Source of the DNA: JAGPUQ01 sp036961295
Lineage (GTDB): Bacteria > Pseudomonadota > Gammaproteobacteria > Pseudomonadales > Porticoccaceae
Length of the DNA stretch: 64,000 nt
Direction: 5' to 3'
Assembly: GCA_036961295.1 (NCBI GenBank)
Contig: JBALVX010000002.1
Location: forward strand, 434,001-498,000
The notes beneath the pieces were generated by a model. The model was not told the DNA's origin, made no database searches, and saw only the letters and a program-made list of their open reading frames with translations. The first letter of the stretch is position 1; each line of letters begins with the position of its first letter. A program made the translations under genes and the position numbers. This document shows, piece by piece, positions 45,595 to 54,882 of this stretch.

Positions 45595-46873
45595 AATCAT
45601 CGTCGGGGGACGCCAGCAAGGCATTCACAAATATTTTTGCATCAAAGGGCTGTAAATCGTCGACGCCTTCCCCCATACCCACAAAACGAATCGGCACACC
45701 AAACTGCTTGCACAAAGCAAAAATCACCCCGCCTTTGGCGGTGCCGTCGAGTTTGGTAAGCGCAATGCCGCTTATATCTACCGCCTCATTAAATTGACGC
45801 AGCTGGGCAACCGCGTTCTGGCCCGTGCCCGCATCCAGCACCAGCAGTGTCTCGTGAGGTGCCGCTGCATCGAGCTTGCCCATAACGCGTTTGACTTTAA
45901 CCAGCTCATCCATCAGCTGGTCTTTGTTGTGTAATCGACCTGCGGTATCGGCAATAATCACGTCGATGCCACGGGCCTGGCCAGACTGAATCGCATCAAA
46001 AATAACCGAGGCACTATCGGCTCCGGTGTGCTGCGCGATCACGGGCACATTGTTACGCTCGCCCCACACCTGCAGCTGTTCCACCGCCGCCGCACGGAAG
46101 GTATCGCCCGCCGCCAACATTACCGACAAGCCTTGCTGCTGAAAGCGCTTGGCCAATTTGCCAATAGTGGTGGTTTTACCAACGCCGTTAACACCGACCA
46201 CCAGCATCACAAAGGGGCCTTTATCAACTGCCGCAAGGTGCTCGCGAAGGCCCAGCGGCTGCTGGCAAGGGATTAGAATATCTTCGAGCAAGGCGCCGAG
46301 TTCGCCGCGTAGTGCTTCGGCATCGGCTAAGTTACGTCGGCTAACGCGCTCACTCAGTTCACGAATCACCGCCTCACAGGTTTCCACGCCCATATCAGCG
46401 ACAAGTAATTGCGTCTCCAGGTCGTCGTAAAGACTGGCGTCGATGGTTTTCTTACCTAAAAACAGATCACCAAAACCTGCGCCCGTGCGCGACAGGGCTC
46501 GCCGAAACAAGCCGCGTTTTGCTGCGGCGCTTTTTCTGCTCTCTGGAATTGGTGCTTCAAGCTCTGGGGCTGCTATTTTTATATCGGTGCTGGCCTGAAC
46601 GTCAGAGGCCTGTTCAGCAGGAACTTCGATCGGCGCTTCAGCCGGTGCATCGACTGGTGCTTCAGCGGGAGCCTCAAGCAATACTTCAATAGGAGCCTCA
46701 AGTGGTACTTCAACAGGAGCCTTCAGCGGTTCTTCAATAGAAACCTTTTCCTTGTTGCGACGAAAGAACGAAAACCCCTTTCGTTTTGCTGGCGCACTCT
46801 CGCCTGTCGATACGGCTGACGTATCGGACTCTGCAGTGGATTCTTTATCCAGGGATTCGTGGTCGTTATTCAT
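45590..46873 (-). CDS. ftsY: Signal recognition particle receptor FtsY
   Basis: GTPase receptor that docks SRP-ribosome complexes at the membrane, 427 residues. An acidic N-terminal A domain (about 1-115) carries a 12-nt repeat tract. The N domain (LFRRALSRTGAGFGDLF) and G domain follow with VVGVNGVGKTTTIGKLA (P-loop), AAGDTFRAAAVEQL, IIADTAGRLHNKDQLM, TKLDGTAKGG and GMGEGVDDLQPF. ATG at 46871-46873. Upstream and divergent is rsmD. The repeats expand the disordered A domain, which tolerates length change. Confidence 0.96.
   Translation of the reverse strand: MNNDHESLDKESTAESDTSAVSTGESAPAKRKGFSFFRRNKEKVSIEEPLKAPVEVPLEAPIEVLLEAPAEAPVDAPAEAPIEVPAEQASDVQASTDIKIAAPELEAPIPESRKSAAAKRGLFRRALSRTGAGFGDLFLGKKTIDASLYDDLETQLLVADMGVETCEAVIRELSERVSRRNLADAEALRGELGALLEDILIPCQQPLGLREHLAAVDKGPFVMLVVGVNGVGKTTTIGKLAKRFQQQGLSVMLAAGDTFRAAAVEQLQVWGERNNVPVIAQHTGADSASVIFDAIQSGQARGIDVIIADTAGRLHNKDQLMDELVKVKRVMGKLDAAAPHETLLVLDAGTGQNAVAQLRQFNEAVDISGIALTKLDGTAKGGVIFALCKQFGVPIRFVGMGEGVDDLQPFDAKIFVNALLASPDDDS
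46624..46743 (-). repeat. In-frame 12-nt repeat, about ten units, in ftsY
   Basis: Ten degenerate 12-nt units encode Pro/Glu/Ala tetrapeptides (EAPI, EVPL, EAPA, DAPA type) in the FtsY A domain. Neighbouring pairs often match as 24-nt units. Confidence 0.8.
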
Positions 46874-46940
46874 GATTCTAAACAGCGCTGCGACAAGATG
46901 TGTATCCTACCATTGTGCCATTACAATCAGGAGCACTGGA

Positions 46941-47579
46941 TTGTCAAAAGCGAGACAGCGCCCACAAAGCGCTCACCTAAAAACCGAAAGCCAGGTGCGG
47001 ATCATTGCGGGCCATTGGCGTGGACGACAACTTAAATTTTCAGCAGTGAGCAACCTCCGGCCCACGGGCAACCGCATACGTGAAACGCTGTTTAACTGGT
47101 TGCAACCGGTCGTCGCTGGATCTCGCTGTCTCGACCTGTTCGCTGGCTCTGGTGCACTGGGTTTTGAAGCCGGCTCTCGAGGCGCAGCACATGTAACCCT
47201 GGTTGAAAGCCATATCAATGCGGTTGCTGCGCTCAAAGAAAATCAACAAGCGCTCACCAGCTCGGGTGGGGATGAAACGGTGGCCACCGAACTTAGCGTT
47301 ATTCACGGAGAAGCGCTGAACTGGTTAAACCAGTATCAGCACGCCCAGAATAAACACGCGCACACCTTTGATATTGTGTTTTTAGACCCCCCGTTTGCGA
47401 TGACGGGTATCGACGAGCTTGCCGCCGCACTGGAATCCTCCAGTCTACTCGCGAAAGACTGCTGGATTTATCTGGAATCTAGCGCACTGCAAGCGGTGCC
47501 GAGGCTGCCAGGCAACTGGCATTGCCATCGGGAAAAAGCGGCGGGCGAGGTGTGTTATCGACTATATCGACGTGGCTGA
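46941..47579 (+). CDS. rsmD: 16S rRNA (guanine966-N2)-methyltransferase
   Basis: 212-residue SAM methyltransferase. VRIIAGHWRGRQLKF, RPTGNRIRETLFNWL, CLDLFAGSGALGFEAGSRGA (motif I) and VFLDPPFAM (catalytic DPPF) are all typical. Start is TTG 46941, seven bases after AGGAG; the frame is open far upstream into ftsY but only this start is family-like. Followed by coaD. Confidence 0.93.
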   Translation: MSKARQRPQSAHLKTESQVRIIAGHWRGRQLKFSAVSNLRPTGNRIRETLFNWLQPVVAGSRCLDLFAGSGALGFEAGSRGAAHVTLVESHINAVAALKENQQALTSSGGDETVATELSVIHGEALNWLNQYQHAQNKHAHTFDIVFLDPPFAMTGIDELAAALESSSLLAKDCWIYLESSALQAVPRLPGNWHCHREKAAGEVCYRLYRRG

Positions 47580-47679
47580 TTGAAATGTCTGGTCGACGGA
47601 CTTAAGCGGCGGCTCACTTCCCTGGTTTGAGCCGATCAGGCAAATTGTTTACCATGCGCATCCTCGCTAGGAGCCAGTC

Positions 47680-48156
47680 ATGAAATCAGTTGTTTACCCC
47701 GGTACTTTTGATCCCATCACCAACGGCCATGTCGACCTGGTGGAGCGCGCCTGCAAGCTGTTCGACAAGGTGATTATCGGTATCGCCAGCAGCGCCAGCA
47801 AAAAGCCCTTGTTCACTCTGGAGGAGCGCATTGATCTGAGTAATCAGTCGCTAGCCCACCTCGATAATGTGGAAATCCGCGGTTTCGACTATTTGCTGAT
47901 TAATTTTGTCCGCGATTGCGGCTCCGATGCGGTGATCCGAGGGTTGCGCGCGGTTTCCGATTTCGAATATGAATTTCAACTCGCCAATATGAATCGGGCG
48001 CTGGCTCCGGAAATAGAGAGTGTTTTTCTTACCCCCTCGGAACAACACTCTTACATTTCATCGACACTGGTGCGCGAAATCGCTTCTCTCGATGGCGATA
48101 TTACCGCCTTCGTTCCTGCTGTCGTTGCCGAGGCGCTACAACAAAAATTTTCGTGA
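47680..48156 (+). CDS. coaD: Phosphopantetheine adenylyltransferase
   Basis: Penultimate step of coenzyme A synthesis, 158 residues. Nucleotidyltransferase motifs VYPGTFDPITNGHVDLVERA (T/H site) and SYISSTLVREIA are intact, plus AVIRGLRAVSDFEYE. ATG 47680 behind AGGAG. coaBC, an earlier CoA gene, is at 50754. Confidence 0.97.
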   Translation: MKSVVYPGTFDPITNGHVDLVERACKLFDKVIIGIASSASKKPLFTLEERIDLSNQSLAHLDNVEIRGFDYLLINFVRDCGSDAVIRGLRAVSDFEYEFQLANMNRALAPEIESVFLTPSEQHSYISSTLVREIASLDGDITAFVPAVVAEALQQKFS

Positions 48157-48211
48157 TCCGCGCAAACCTTCTGCTATTTTATCAATAGTATTCAATTTTT
48201 ATCGATGCCAC

Positions 48212-49075
48212 TCAACGCTGACAGCGCACGCAATACACCGTGCTGCGTTGCGCCACGCGTACTTCCCGCAGGCTCGAAGCGCAGCGCACACAAGGTTCGC
48301 CACTGCGGCCATAAACCGTTAACTGCTGCTTAAAATAGCCTGGCTTGCCGTCGCCACCGACGAAATCCCGCAAGGTGGTACCGCCTTGTTCAATGGCCTC
48401 GCCGAGTATGGTTTTAATAGCCTCGCACAACACCCCATAACGCACTAAAGAAATCCGACCGGCCTCGCGCAGGGGGTGGATTCCGCTTTTAAACAAGGCT
48501 TCATTGGCATAGATATTACCCACGCCGACCACCACATGACTGTCCATCACAAAGCTTTTAATCGGCACCTTGCGCTGGCGGGAGCGGCGATATAAATATT
48601 CGGGGGTGAACAGTTCACCCAAAGGCTCCGGACCGAGCGACTTTAGCAGCTTGTGCTCCCCCGGCTCGCCGCTGACCCACAGCACCGCACCAAAACGTCG
48701 AGGGTCGGTGAAGCGCAGCGTCAGGCGTTTATTAGCGACTCCGGCTTTATCCAAAATAATATCAACGTGGTCGTGTTTGCCGAGGGGCTCATCGTCGGGC
48801 ACCAGCCGTAAATTACCGGACATGCCCAGGTGCATTAATAAATGGCCCCCACTTGCCGACTTATTTGCACTCGACCCAGCGCCCACCTCCAGTAAAAGAT
48901 ATTTTCCTCGGCGGCTGCACGCGCCAATAAGCTGATCGTTTAAATGTTTTGGTAAGTCAGCGGGCACCGGCCAGCGCAAAGCGGGCTGGCGCACGATGGT
49001 GTTAACGATGCGCCTGCCGTTAAGGTGGGGGGCAATACCCCGCAGGGTAGTTTCAACTTCAGGTAGTTCGGGCAT
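48212..49075 (-). CDS. mutM: Formamidopyrimidine-DNA glycosylase
   Basis: Excises 8-oxoguanine and nicks the strand; 287 residues. N-terminal PELPEVETTLRG with catalytic Pro2/Glu3, the helix-two-turn-helix region (VGNIYANEALF), and a C-terminal zinc finger with two CxxC pairs (PCVRCASS, YCVRCQR). About ten residues longer than E. coli MutM because of an insert GAGSSANKSASG. ATG 49073-49075. Convergent with coaD. Confidence 0.96.
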   Translation of the reverse strand: MPELPEVETTLRGIAPHLNGRRIVNTIVRQPALRWPVPADLPKHLNDQLIGACSRRGKYLLLEVGAGSSANKSASGGHLLMHLGMSGNLRLVPDDEPLGKHDHVDIILDKAGVANKRLTLRFTDPRRFGAVLWVSGEPGEHKLLKSLGPEPLGELFTPEYLYRRSRQRKVPIKSFVMDSHVVVGVGNIYANEALFKSGIHPLREAGRISLVRYGVLCEAIKTILGEAIEQGGTTLRDFVGGDGKPGYFKQQLTVYGRSGEPCVRCASSLREVRVAQRSTVYCVRCQR

Positions 49076-49110
49076 TATTTGAGTTTGTCGTTGTTATTGT
49101 CATTGAGATG

Positions 49111-49138
49111 GGACGAGTGCAGTAGGACGAGTAAAGTA
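49111..49138. repeat. 14-nt duplication upstream of mutM
   Basis: GGACGAGTGCAGTA (49111-49124) is followed by GGACGAGTAAAGTA (49125-49138), two differences, in the spacer between rpmG and mutM. Confidence 0.7.
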
Positions 49139-49229
49139 GGGAGAATAATATACCTTATTATTTTATGGTGTAAGGCAAGATGGTTTTGTGAGACAGGCGG
49201 CGGTGTATTTAACGTCCACTTAAGTCGCA

Positions 49230-49260
49230 CAAAAAAACCCGGCAACTGCGCCGGGTTTTA
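49230..49260 (-). terminator. Intrinsic terminator after rpmG
   Basis: On the minus strand AAAACCCGGC, GCAGTT loop, GCCGGGTTTTTTT. It lies 40 nt after the rpmG stop and should end the rpmB-rpmG transcript. Confidence 0.92.
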
Positions 49261-49299
49261 AGAAATAAGTCTTGCTCGCCTGAAAGCGAAGAGCAATCC

Positions 49300-49467
49300 T
49301 TATTTGATTTTGTGTTCTTTGTACATCACATGCTGCCGTACCACGGGATCATACTTTTTGATCTCCATTTTATCCGGCGTATTGCGCTTGTTTTTGGTGG
49401 TGGTGTAGTAGTGCCCAGTTCCGGCGCTAGATACCAGCTTAATAAGATCGCGATTGGATTTAGCCAT
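49300..49467 (-). CDS. rpmG: 50S ribosomal protein L33
   Basis: 55-residue large-subunit protein without the zinc cysteines (the C-minus form): MAKSNRDLIKLVSSAGTGH, KNKRNTPDKMEIKKYDP. ATG 49465-49467 behind AGGGAGAGA. The frame could be extended upstream by 13 codons into the rpmB spacer, but that is not part of L33. Ten nt after rpmB. Confidence 0.97.
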   Translation of the reverse strand: MAKSNRDLIKLVSSAGTGHYYTTTKNKRNTPDKMEIKKYDPVVRQHVMYKEHKIK

Positions 49468-49477
49468 GAGTCTCTCC

Positions 49478-49714
49478 CTACACCTTGATGCCGTTGGCAC
49501 GAACATCGATCAACACTTTGTCGATACCATGTTTGTCGATGGTACGCAGCCCTTTAGTGGAGACGCGCAATTTAACGAAGCGTTTTTCGCCCTCTACCCA
49601 GAAACGATGGGTGTGTAGATTGGGCTCAAAACGACGACGAGTTCTATTTTTGGCGTGAGAGACGTTGTTGCCACTCATTGGCCGCTTCCCGGTCACCTGA
49701 CATACTCTGGACAT
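49478..49714 (-). CDS. rpmB: 50S ribosomal protein L28
   Basis: 78 residues; SRVCQVTGKRPMSGNNVSHA at the N-terminus and KHGIDKVLIDVRANG near the end are typical. First gene of the rpmB-rpmG pair. The 136-nt spacer upstream, before the radC stop, should hold its promoter. Confidence 0.97.
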   Translation of the reverse strand: MSRVCQVTGKRPMSGNNVSHAKNRTRRRFEPNLHTHRFWVEGEKRFVKLRVSTKGLRTIDKHGIDKVLIDVRANGIKV

Positions 49715-49850
49715 TTGCTTGCCTCGAACGCTTTAAACGGGGGCTCATTACCAACCGGCAGGGAGCTCACCCAAAAAATGAGTCGCGCTTTATACCAAAA
49801 TGGGGGTTTGAACGCAAATAATTTCGTGTTTTTGGCCGTAATTAGTCTTG

Positions 49851-50525
49851 TTAGAGCATACCTCGCTCTGCCAGCGACACCACCTCTCCCGAACCCACCA
49901 CCAGGTGATCGAGCACCCGAATATCCACCAAACCCAGCGCTTCGCGCAGTCGCAAAGTAATGCGTTCGTCATCACCGCTGGGTTCGGCCACGCCCGAGGG
50001 ATGGTTGTGCGCGAAGATCACCGCTGCCGCATTGTGGTGTAGAGCGCGCTTGACCACCTCGCGAGGGTGAACACTGGCACCGTCGATGGTGCCGTAAAAT
50101 AAGGCTTCCGAGACGATCAAGCGATGGCGGGTGTCGAGAAACAGCGCCATAAACACTTCGCGGGTCTGGTGCTGAAGATGGGCTTGCAGATACGTGGCAA
50201 CGCTATCTGGCGAGCTGAAGCCCTGATCGCGCTGCAGACGTTCGCCCAGGTGGCGGCGAGCCAGTTCCAGCACCGCTTGCAACTGGGTGTATTTGGCCGG
50301 ACCCAGGCCTTTACTGGCACAAAAAGCCTCCTGGCTGGCGTTCAGTAAGGTCGACAAGCTGCCAAATTCACTGACCAAATCCCGGGCCAGGTCGACCGCA
50401 CTCTTGCCCGCGTGCCCAGTACGTAGAAAAATAGCCAGTAACTCCGCATCCGACAAAGCTCCGGGGCCACGCTGCAACAGTTTTTCTCGAGGCCGTTCCT
50501 GTGCGGGCCAATGATGAATTGCCAT
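49851..50525 (-). CDS. radC: RadC family JAMM-domain protein
   Basis: 224 residues. An N-terminal helix-hairpin-helix region (LSDAELLAIFLRTG, GLGPAKYTQL) precedes the JAMM/MPN metalloprotease-like domain with HNHPSGVAEPSGDD, whose two His and the Asp would bind zinc. Named for DNA repair, but the real role is unsettled. ATG 50525 has GGAGATCACT in front. Divergent from coaBC. Confidence 0.94.
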   Translation of the reverse strand: MAIHHWPAQERPREKLLQRGPGALSDAELLAIFLRTGHAGKSAVDLARDLVSEFGSLSTLLNASQEAFCASKGLGPAKYTQLQAVLELARRHLGERLQRDQGFSSPDSVATYLQAHLQHQTREVFMALFLDTRHRLIVSEALFYGTIDGASVHPREVVKRALHHNAAAVIFAHNHPSGVAEPSGDDERITLRLREALGLVDIRVLDHLVVGSGEVVSLAERGML

Positions 50526-50554
50526 AGTGATCTCCTTATCACGCTGCTATTCCT

Positions 50555-50618
50555 GATAGGACGTTCTCGATAGAACGTTCCGGGCTCTAGCTGTTCTATT
50601 CTCGATAGGGACATCCTG
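50555..50618. repeat. Loose 14-16-nt repeats between radC and coaBC
   Basis: Three copies of a GATAGGACGTTCT-like unit (near 50555, 50569 and 50603) lie upstream of the radC start. They are more diverged than the other tracts. Confidence 0.4.
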
Positions 50619-50753
50619 CCCCTAACACTAGGCTCGAATATCGAGCTTTAATACCTTTCCCCGCTGGCCCCGCTGACTAAGTCTTTCCAGTTAGCTTTCG
50701 GTTAGCCGGGCATCAATGGTATCTTACCTACTTGAGTCATTCTACGAGCATAT

Positions 50754-51965
50754 ATGACCCTTCCTATCAGTTCTCTCAGCAACAAACGCGTACTACTCGG
50801 CATCACTGGCGGTATCGCCGCCTACAAAAGTGCCGACCTGCTGCGCCGCCTGCAAACGGCGGGTGCCGAGGTACGCGTGGTGATGACTCAGGCAGCTACC
50901 GAGTTCATTACTCCGCTGACCTTCCAGGCGCTCTCTGGTCACCCGGTACATCTCGATTTATTAGACACCGCCGCCGAGGCGGCCATGGGCCACATTGAAC
51001 TAGCGCGTTGGGCCGATGTTATTTTGATCGCACCTGCCACAGCCGACTTTATCGCTCGGCTGGTACACGGTGAAGCGGGGGATTTACTCAGCACTTTGTG
51101 CCTGGCCCGCAAAGGGCCACTGGCGATAGCTCCGGCGATGAATCAGGCGATGTGGTCGAACGCCGCAACCCAGCACAATATTCGCACTCTGCAAGAACGC
51201 GATATCACTATCTTCGACCCGACAGCGGGCTACCAGGCCTGTGGAGACGTCGGTGAAGGTCGCATGGAAGAACCCGAGCAATTGGTGGAATTAACCTCCG
51301 CGCTGTTCGGCAACACTCTTCTAGCCGGGCAAAAAGTCGTTATTACCGCGGGGCCAACCCAGGAAGCCCTCGATCCGGTACGTTATTTGTCCAATCACAG
51401 CTCCGGAAAAATGGGCTATGCCCTCGCCGAAGCCGCCGCTGAAGCTGGTGCCGAGACGGTATTAATCAGCGGCCCGGTGGCGCTGGCACCTCCATCGCGG
51501 GTGCGTATGGTAGCGGTGACCTCGGCTCAGGAAATGCTGGATGCGAGCTTGCAGGAAGTCAGCGACGCGACACTATTTATTGCCGCTGCTGCGGTTGCGG
51601 ACTATCGCCCGACCACGGTGGCCAATCAGAAAATAAAAAAATCGACGGACGCCGTCTCGCTGATGCTGGAAAAAACTACCGACATTGTGGCGACGGTTGC
51701 CGGCCTGAAAAACCGGCCCTTTACGGTGGGCTTTGCTGCAGAAACCGAAAATCTTGTGGTTCATGCTCGGGGCAAACTGAAGCGCAAACAGCTCGACCTG
51801 GTCATTGCCAATGACGTATCCGACACCCGCATCGGTTTTGGCAGCGATAATAACCGGGTAGTGCTGGTGACAAGCGATGGCGAGCAAGAGCTACCAGAAA
51901 TGCGCAAAACCCAGTTGGCACGAGAACTGATTCTGTATATGTGCAGCCGCTTCGCCTTAAATTAA
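50754..51965 (+). CDS. coaBC: Bifunctional phosphopantothenoylcysteine decarboxylase/synthetase
   Basis: Two steps of coenzyme A synthesis, 403 residues. CoaC half: GITGGIAAYKSADL, catalytic His region HIELARWADVILIAPATA, APAMNQAMW and YQACGDVGEGRM with the active Cys. CoaB half: VVITAGPTQEALDPVRYLSN, AAAVADYRP and the KIKK/ KL-rich nucleotide site. ATG 50754. In Pseudomonas dut follows; here algC follows directly. Confidence 0.96.
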   Translation: MTLPISSLSNKRVLLGITGGIAAYKSADLLRRLQTAGAEVRVVMTQAATEFITPLTFQALSGHPVHLDLLDTAAEAAMGHIELARWADVILIAPATADFIARLVHGEAGDLLSTLCLARKGPLAIAPAMNQAMWSNAATQHNIRTLQERDITIFDPTAGYQACGDVGEGRMEEPEQLVELTSALFGNTLLAGQKVVITAGPTQEALDPVRYLSNHSSGKMGYALAEAAAEAGAETVLISGPVALAPPSRVRMVAVTSAQEMLDASLQEVSDATLFIAAAAVADYRPTTVANQKIKKSTDAVSLMLEKTTDIVATVAGLKNRPFTVGFAAETENLVVHARGKLKRKQLDLVIANDVSDTRIGFGSDNNRVVLVTSDGEQELPEMRKTQLARELILYMCSRFALN

Positions 51966-52097
51966 TCCGTTTTTTTGACAAAAACAAGGCGCCAACCTTG
52001 AAGACAACTTGAAGATAAAAAGACAGCGAAAAATTTTTCTTTAAACAGAATAGATACGTTACCATCGCGCTTACCATTACCACGGAGAGATCGGGCC

Positions 52098-54749
52098 TTG
52101 TCGTCAAAACCGTCGCCAGGAGATAGTTTCACATCTGATCTAAAAGCCCTGCTGCGCCATCCAGCGTTTGTTGTCGCCTGCGCGGTATTGCTGCTACTCC
52201 CGTATTTTATTAGCAGCTTTGCGCAACAAAAATTGGTTACTGAGCCTCACAACAAAACTATTGAGGCCGCCGCAAAAATTATCCCCTCCGGCGTCAGTCA
52301 AGCTGTAACCATTGGGCTCAACGAACGCAGGCAAGCCCTGCGCGAAGCTGCGGCCAAGCCTCTACTACAAACTGCGCTGAGCTCAGATACAGCAGACATG
52401 GTGGCTGTCCAGAAACGCATCGCGGCTCTGTTACCACATGCCAGCACCATTAATTTGATCCGAAAATCCCAGAGGTTCGAAGATCAATCCAATTTTGTTG
52501 CCAAGGCCCTGGTCGATGCCGCACTGCGTGGAGAAAGCCCACCCATTACCACGATGAAGCGGGACGGCTGGTTTATTTTGATGGCTGAGCCGGTGTTTGG
52601 CTTAGAGCCTGTAAATGTAGGTTCTGTCATTGTAGAACCTGTCATTGTAGAACCTGTAATTGCAGAACCTGTAATTGCAGAACCCGTTATTAATGAACAT
52701 GAACCCGAAAAACGTGAAACCAACAAAAATACCATCGGCGCCATTTTTATTGAGGTGCCTCTTACCGCACTCGGCAGCCTGTTTAACGCCGCGGACCCAT
52801 CGCTGGGCAGGCTTGAACTTGTCCAGCAAATTGCGGGCGTAGGCCGACAAACCCTTGTGGGCATCGGAGCCACCGGCATCGGCAATGAGGCCAAAACACC
52901 GATTACGGCTGTGCCCGGTTGGCTGGTGTGTTTTACGCCCTCGCAAAAATTAATCGACCAGCACCAGCCAGACCTCACGCTATGGCGATCCCTTCGCGTC
53001 GGACTGTGGGCCGCCACGCTACTTGGTATTGTCCTGGCCGGGAAAATATTAAGCCGCCGTCTAAAGCAGAAAGCTAGCTCCAGCAGCTCTAGTCGAGCAA
53101 CTGTAAAAACCGAGGGGGAAACTCGATTTAAAAGCCAATACTTGCTTAAGCGCGAAGCCGAAACCCTGGTTCAGACCAATGCTGACGAGGAGTTAATGGA
53201 GGGAAACTGCGCTGAGCAAGCTAAAACCGAGCAGACCGATGCCGGAAACCTAAGCGGCAATGATCCAAGTAACAGTTTAGGCAACGAAGTATTTGATTTA
53301 AGCGCTTCCGAAGACGGTGGGCTTGTCGAACCAAAACTGGCTAGCGAACCGAGTTGGCCCGCACATGTGTTTCGCGACTACGATATTCGCGGGTTGGCTG
53401 GGCAGGAAATCGATGAAGATTTTGCCAGCGCCCTCGGGCAAACCCTGGGCACGCAAACTCTGGACAAGGGAGAAAACACCATTATCGTCGGCCGAGACGG
53501 GCGCTTGTCTAGCCCGGCTCTCGCCGAAGCTCTGGTGGGCGGCTTGTTGATGACCGGGTGCAATGTGATCGATCTTGGCCAGGTGCCGACCCCGGCGGTG
53601 AATTTCGCCAGTCAGGTCTCCACGGTAACCAACAACGCCGTCATCGTCACCGCCAGTCATAACCCAGGAACCTTCAACGGCTTCAAGCTGGTGTCCTCTG
53701 GCACCGCTCTACACGGCACTGACATACAAACCTTGCGCGACGACATGCTTGCGAAACGCTGGCGCAGCGGCGAAGGCACCCGTGCGCACGAGTCTATTGG
53801 CGAGGCCTATATCGAAGCCATTTGCCAGGACATTGAAACCCTAACACCACTGAGCGTGGTGGTAGATTGCGGCAATGGGGTGGCTGGCACTCTGGCACCA
53901 CAACTGATGCAAAAACTCGGTTGCGAATGTGTTCCCCTGTACTGCGATGTCAACGGTGCCTTCCCTAACCATCCACCCGACCCCACACAAAAAGACAACT
54001 TAAACGATCTGATTCAGGTCGTAAAACAAGCCAAAGCCGATCTCGGTCTCGCCTTTGACGGTGATGGCGACCGCCTGGTGGCCGTCACCGCCAGCGGTCG
54101 TATTGTCTGGCCAGACGAGCTGATGATGATTTTTGCCCGCGACATTATCAACCGGCACCCCGGCACCGATATTGTCTTTGACGTAAAATCGACCCGCCGC
54201 CTGAGTGCCTTAATTAGCGACTATGGCGGTCGCCCGGTAATGTGGAAAACCGGGCACGCGCATATCCGCGAAAAAGTCGCCGAACTGCAAGCGCCCTTAG
54301 GCGGGGAATTTAGCGGACACTTATTTTTCAATGACCGCTGGCACGGTTTCGACGATGGCTTATATGCAGCCGCTCGACTTTTGGAAGTGCTGTCTCTGCG
54401 CAAACAAAGCCTCGACACTCTGATCTCCACCTTCGAGCCCACGGTTTCCACTGCCGAAATTCGCTTACCGGTAGATGATGCCGACAAATTCCCTTTGATG
54501 GAAAAAATAATCGCTGCGGCCAGTTTCGAGAATGCTAATATTAATACCCTCGACGGCATGCGCGTTGATTTCGAGGAAAGCTGGGGACTAATTCGGGCCT
54601 CCAATACCGAGGCCGCGCTTACCTTGCGCTTTGAAGCCGGCGACAGCGCGCAGCTCAAGGCCGTTCAGGGTCAGTTTAAAAGCTTGCTCGGTTCCGTGAA
54701 CCTGGAGCTGGAACAAGCACTGGATGGGGCCCTTAGTTCAGCAGCTTAG
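52098..54749 (+). CDS. algC: Phosphomannomutase/phosphoglucomutase AlgC, long form
   Basis: Interconverts hexose 6- and 1-phosphates for polysaccharide and LPS precursors; 883 residues. The N-terminal extension has a membrane helix (about 22-40), a presumed periplasmic segment and a second helix (about 300-320); long forms like this are known in pseudomonads. The mutase core begins FRDYDIRGLAG near 423, with phosphoserine S520 in VTASHNPGTFNGFK, the metal loop D654GDGDR and the sugar-binding GGEFSGHLFF. Start is TTG 52098 behind GGAGAGA. A seven-unit 15-nt repeat (52605-52709) lies in the periplasmic part. Confidence 0.92.
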   Translation: MSSKPSPGDSFTSDLKALLRHPAFVVACAVLLLLPYFISSFAQQKLVTEPHNKTIEAAAKIIPSGVSQAVTIGLNERRQALREAAAKPLLQTALSSDTADMVAVQKRIAALLPHASTINLIRKSQRFEDQSNFVAKALVDAALRGESPPITTMKRDGWFILMAEPVFGLEPVNVGSVIVEPVIVEPVIAEPVIAEPVINEHEPEKRETNKNTIGAIFIEVPLTALGSLFNAADPSLGRLELVQQIAGVGRQTLVGIGATGIGNEAKTPITAVPGWLVCFTPSQKLIDQHQPDLTLWRSLRVGLWAATLLGIVLAGKILSRRLKQKASSSSSSRATVKTEGETRFKSQYLLKREAETLVQTNADEELMEGNCAEQAKTEQTDAGNLSGNDPSNSLGNEVFDLSASEDGGLVEPKLASEPSWPAHVFRDYDIRGLAGQEIDEDFASALGQTLGTQTLDKGENTIIVGRDGRLSSPALAEALVGGLLMTGCNVIDLGQVPTPAVNFASQVSTVTNNAVIVTASHNPGTFNGFKLVSSGTALHGTDIQTLRDDMLAKRWRSGEGTRAHESIGEAYIEAICQDIETLTPLSVVVDCGNGVAGTLAPQLMQKLGCECVPLYCDVNGAFPNHPPDPTQKDNLNDLIQVVKQAKADLGLAFDGDGDRLVAVTASGRIVWPDELMMIFARDIINRHPGTDIVFDVKSTRRLSALISDYGGRPVMWKTGHAHIREKVAELQAPLGGEFSGHLFFNDRWHGFDDGLYAAARLLEVLSLRKQSLDTLISTFEPTVSTAEIRLPVDDADKFPLMEKIIAAASFENANINTLDGMRVDFEESWGLIRASNTEAALTLRFEAGDSAQLKAVQGQFKSLLGSVNLELEQALDGALSSAA
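52605..52709 (+). repeat. In-frame 15-nt tandem repeat x7 in algC
   Basis: Seven units from 52605 encode EPVNV, GSVIV, EPVIV, EPVIA, EPVIA, EPVIN and EHEPE. The fourth and fifth are identical in DNA, pointing to recent duplication. Confidence 0.92.
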
Positions 54750-54882
54750 GGAAAAACCATATAAACGGCGCTGCTTTTACCAGGCCTTTTTTGCAAGCCA
54801 GAGGCAAAGGTTACCCCGAATATTAATAATGCCGGTTACAGCTAAGGCCTTTACTCATTAACTAACGGAACCCCGAATCACT

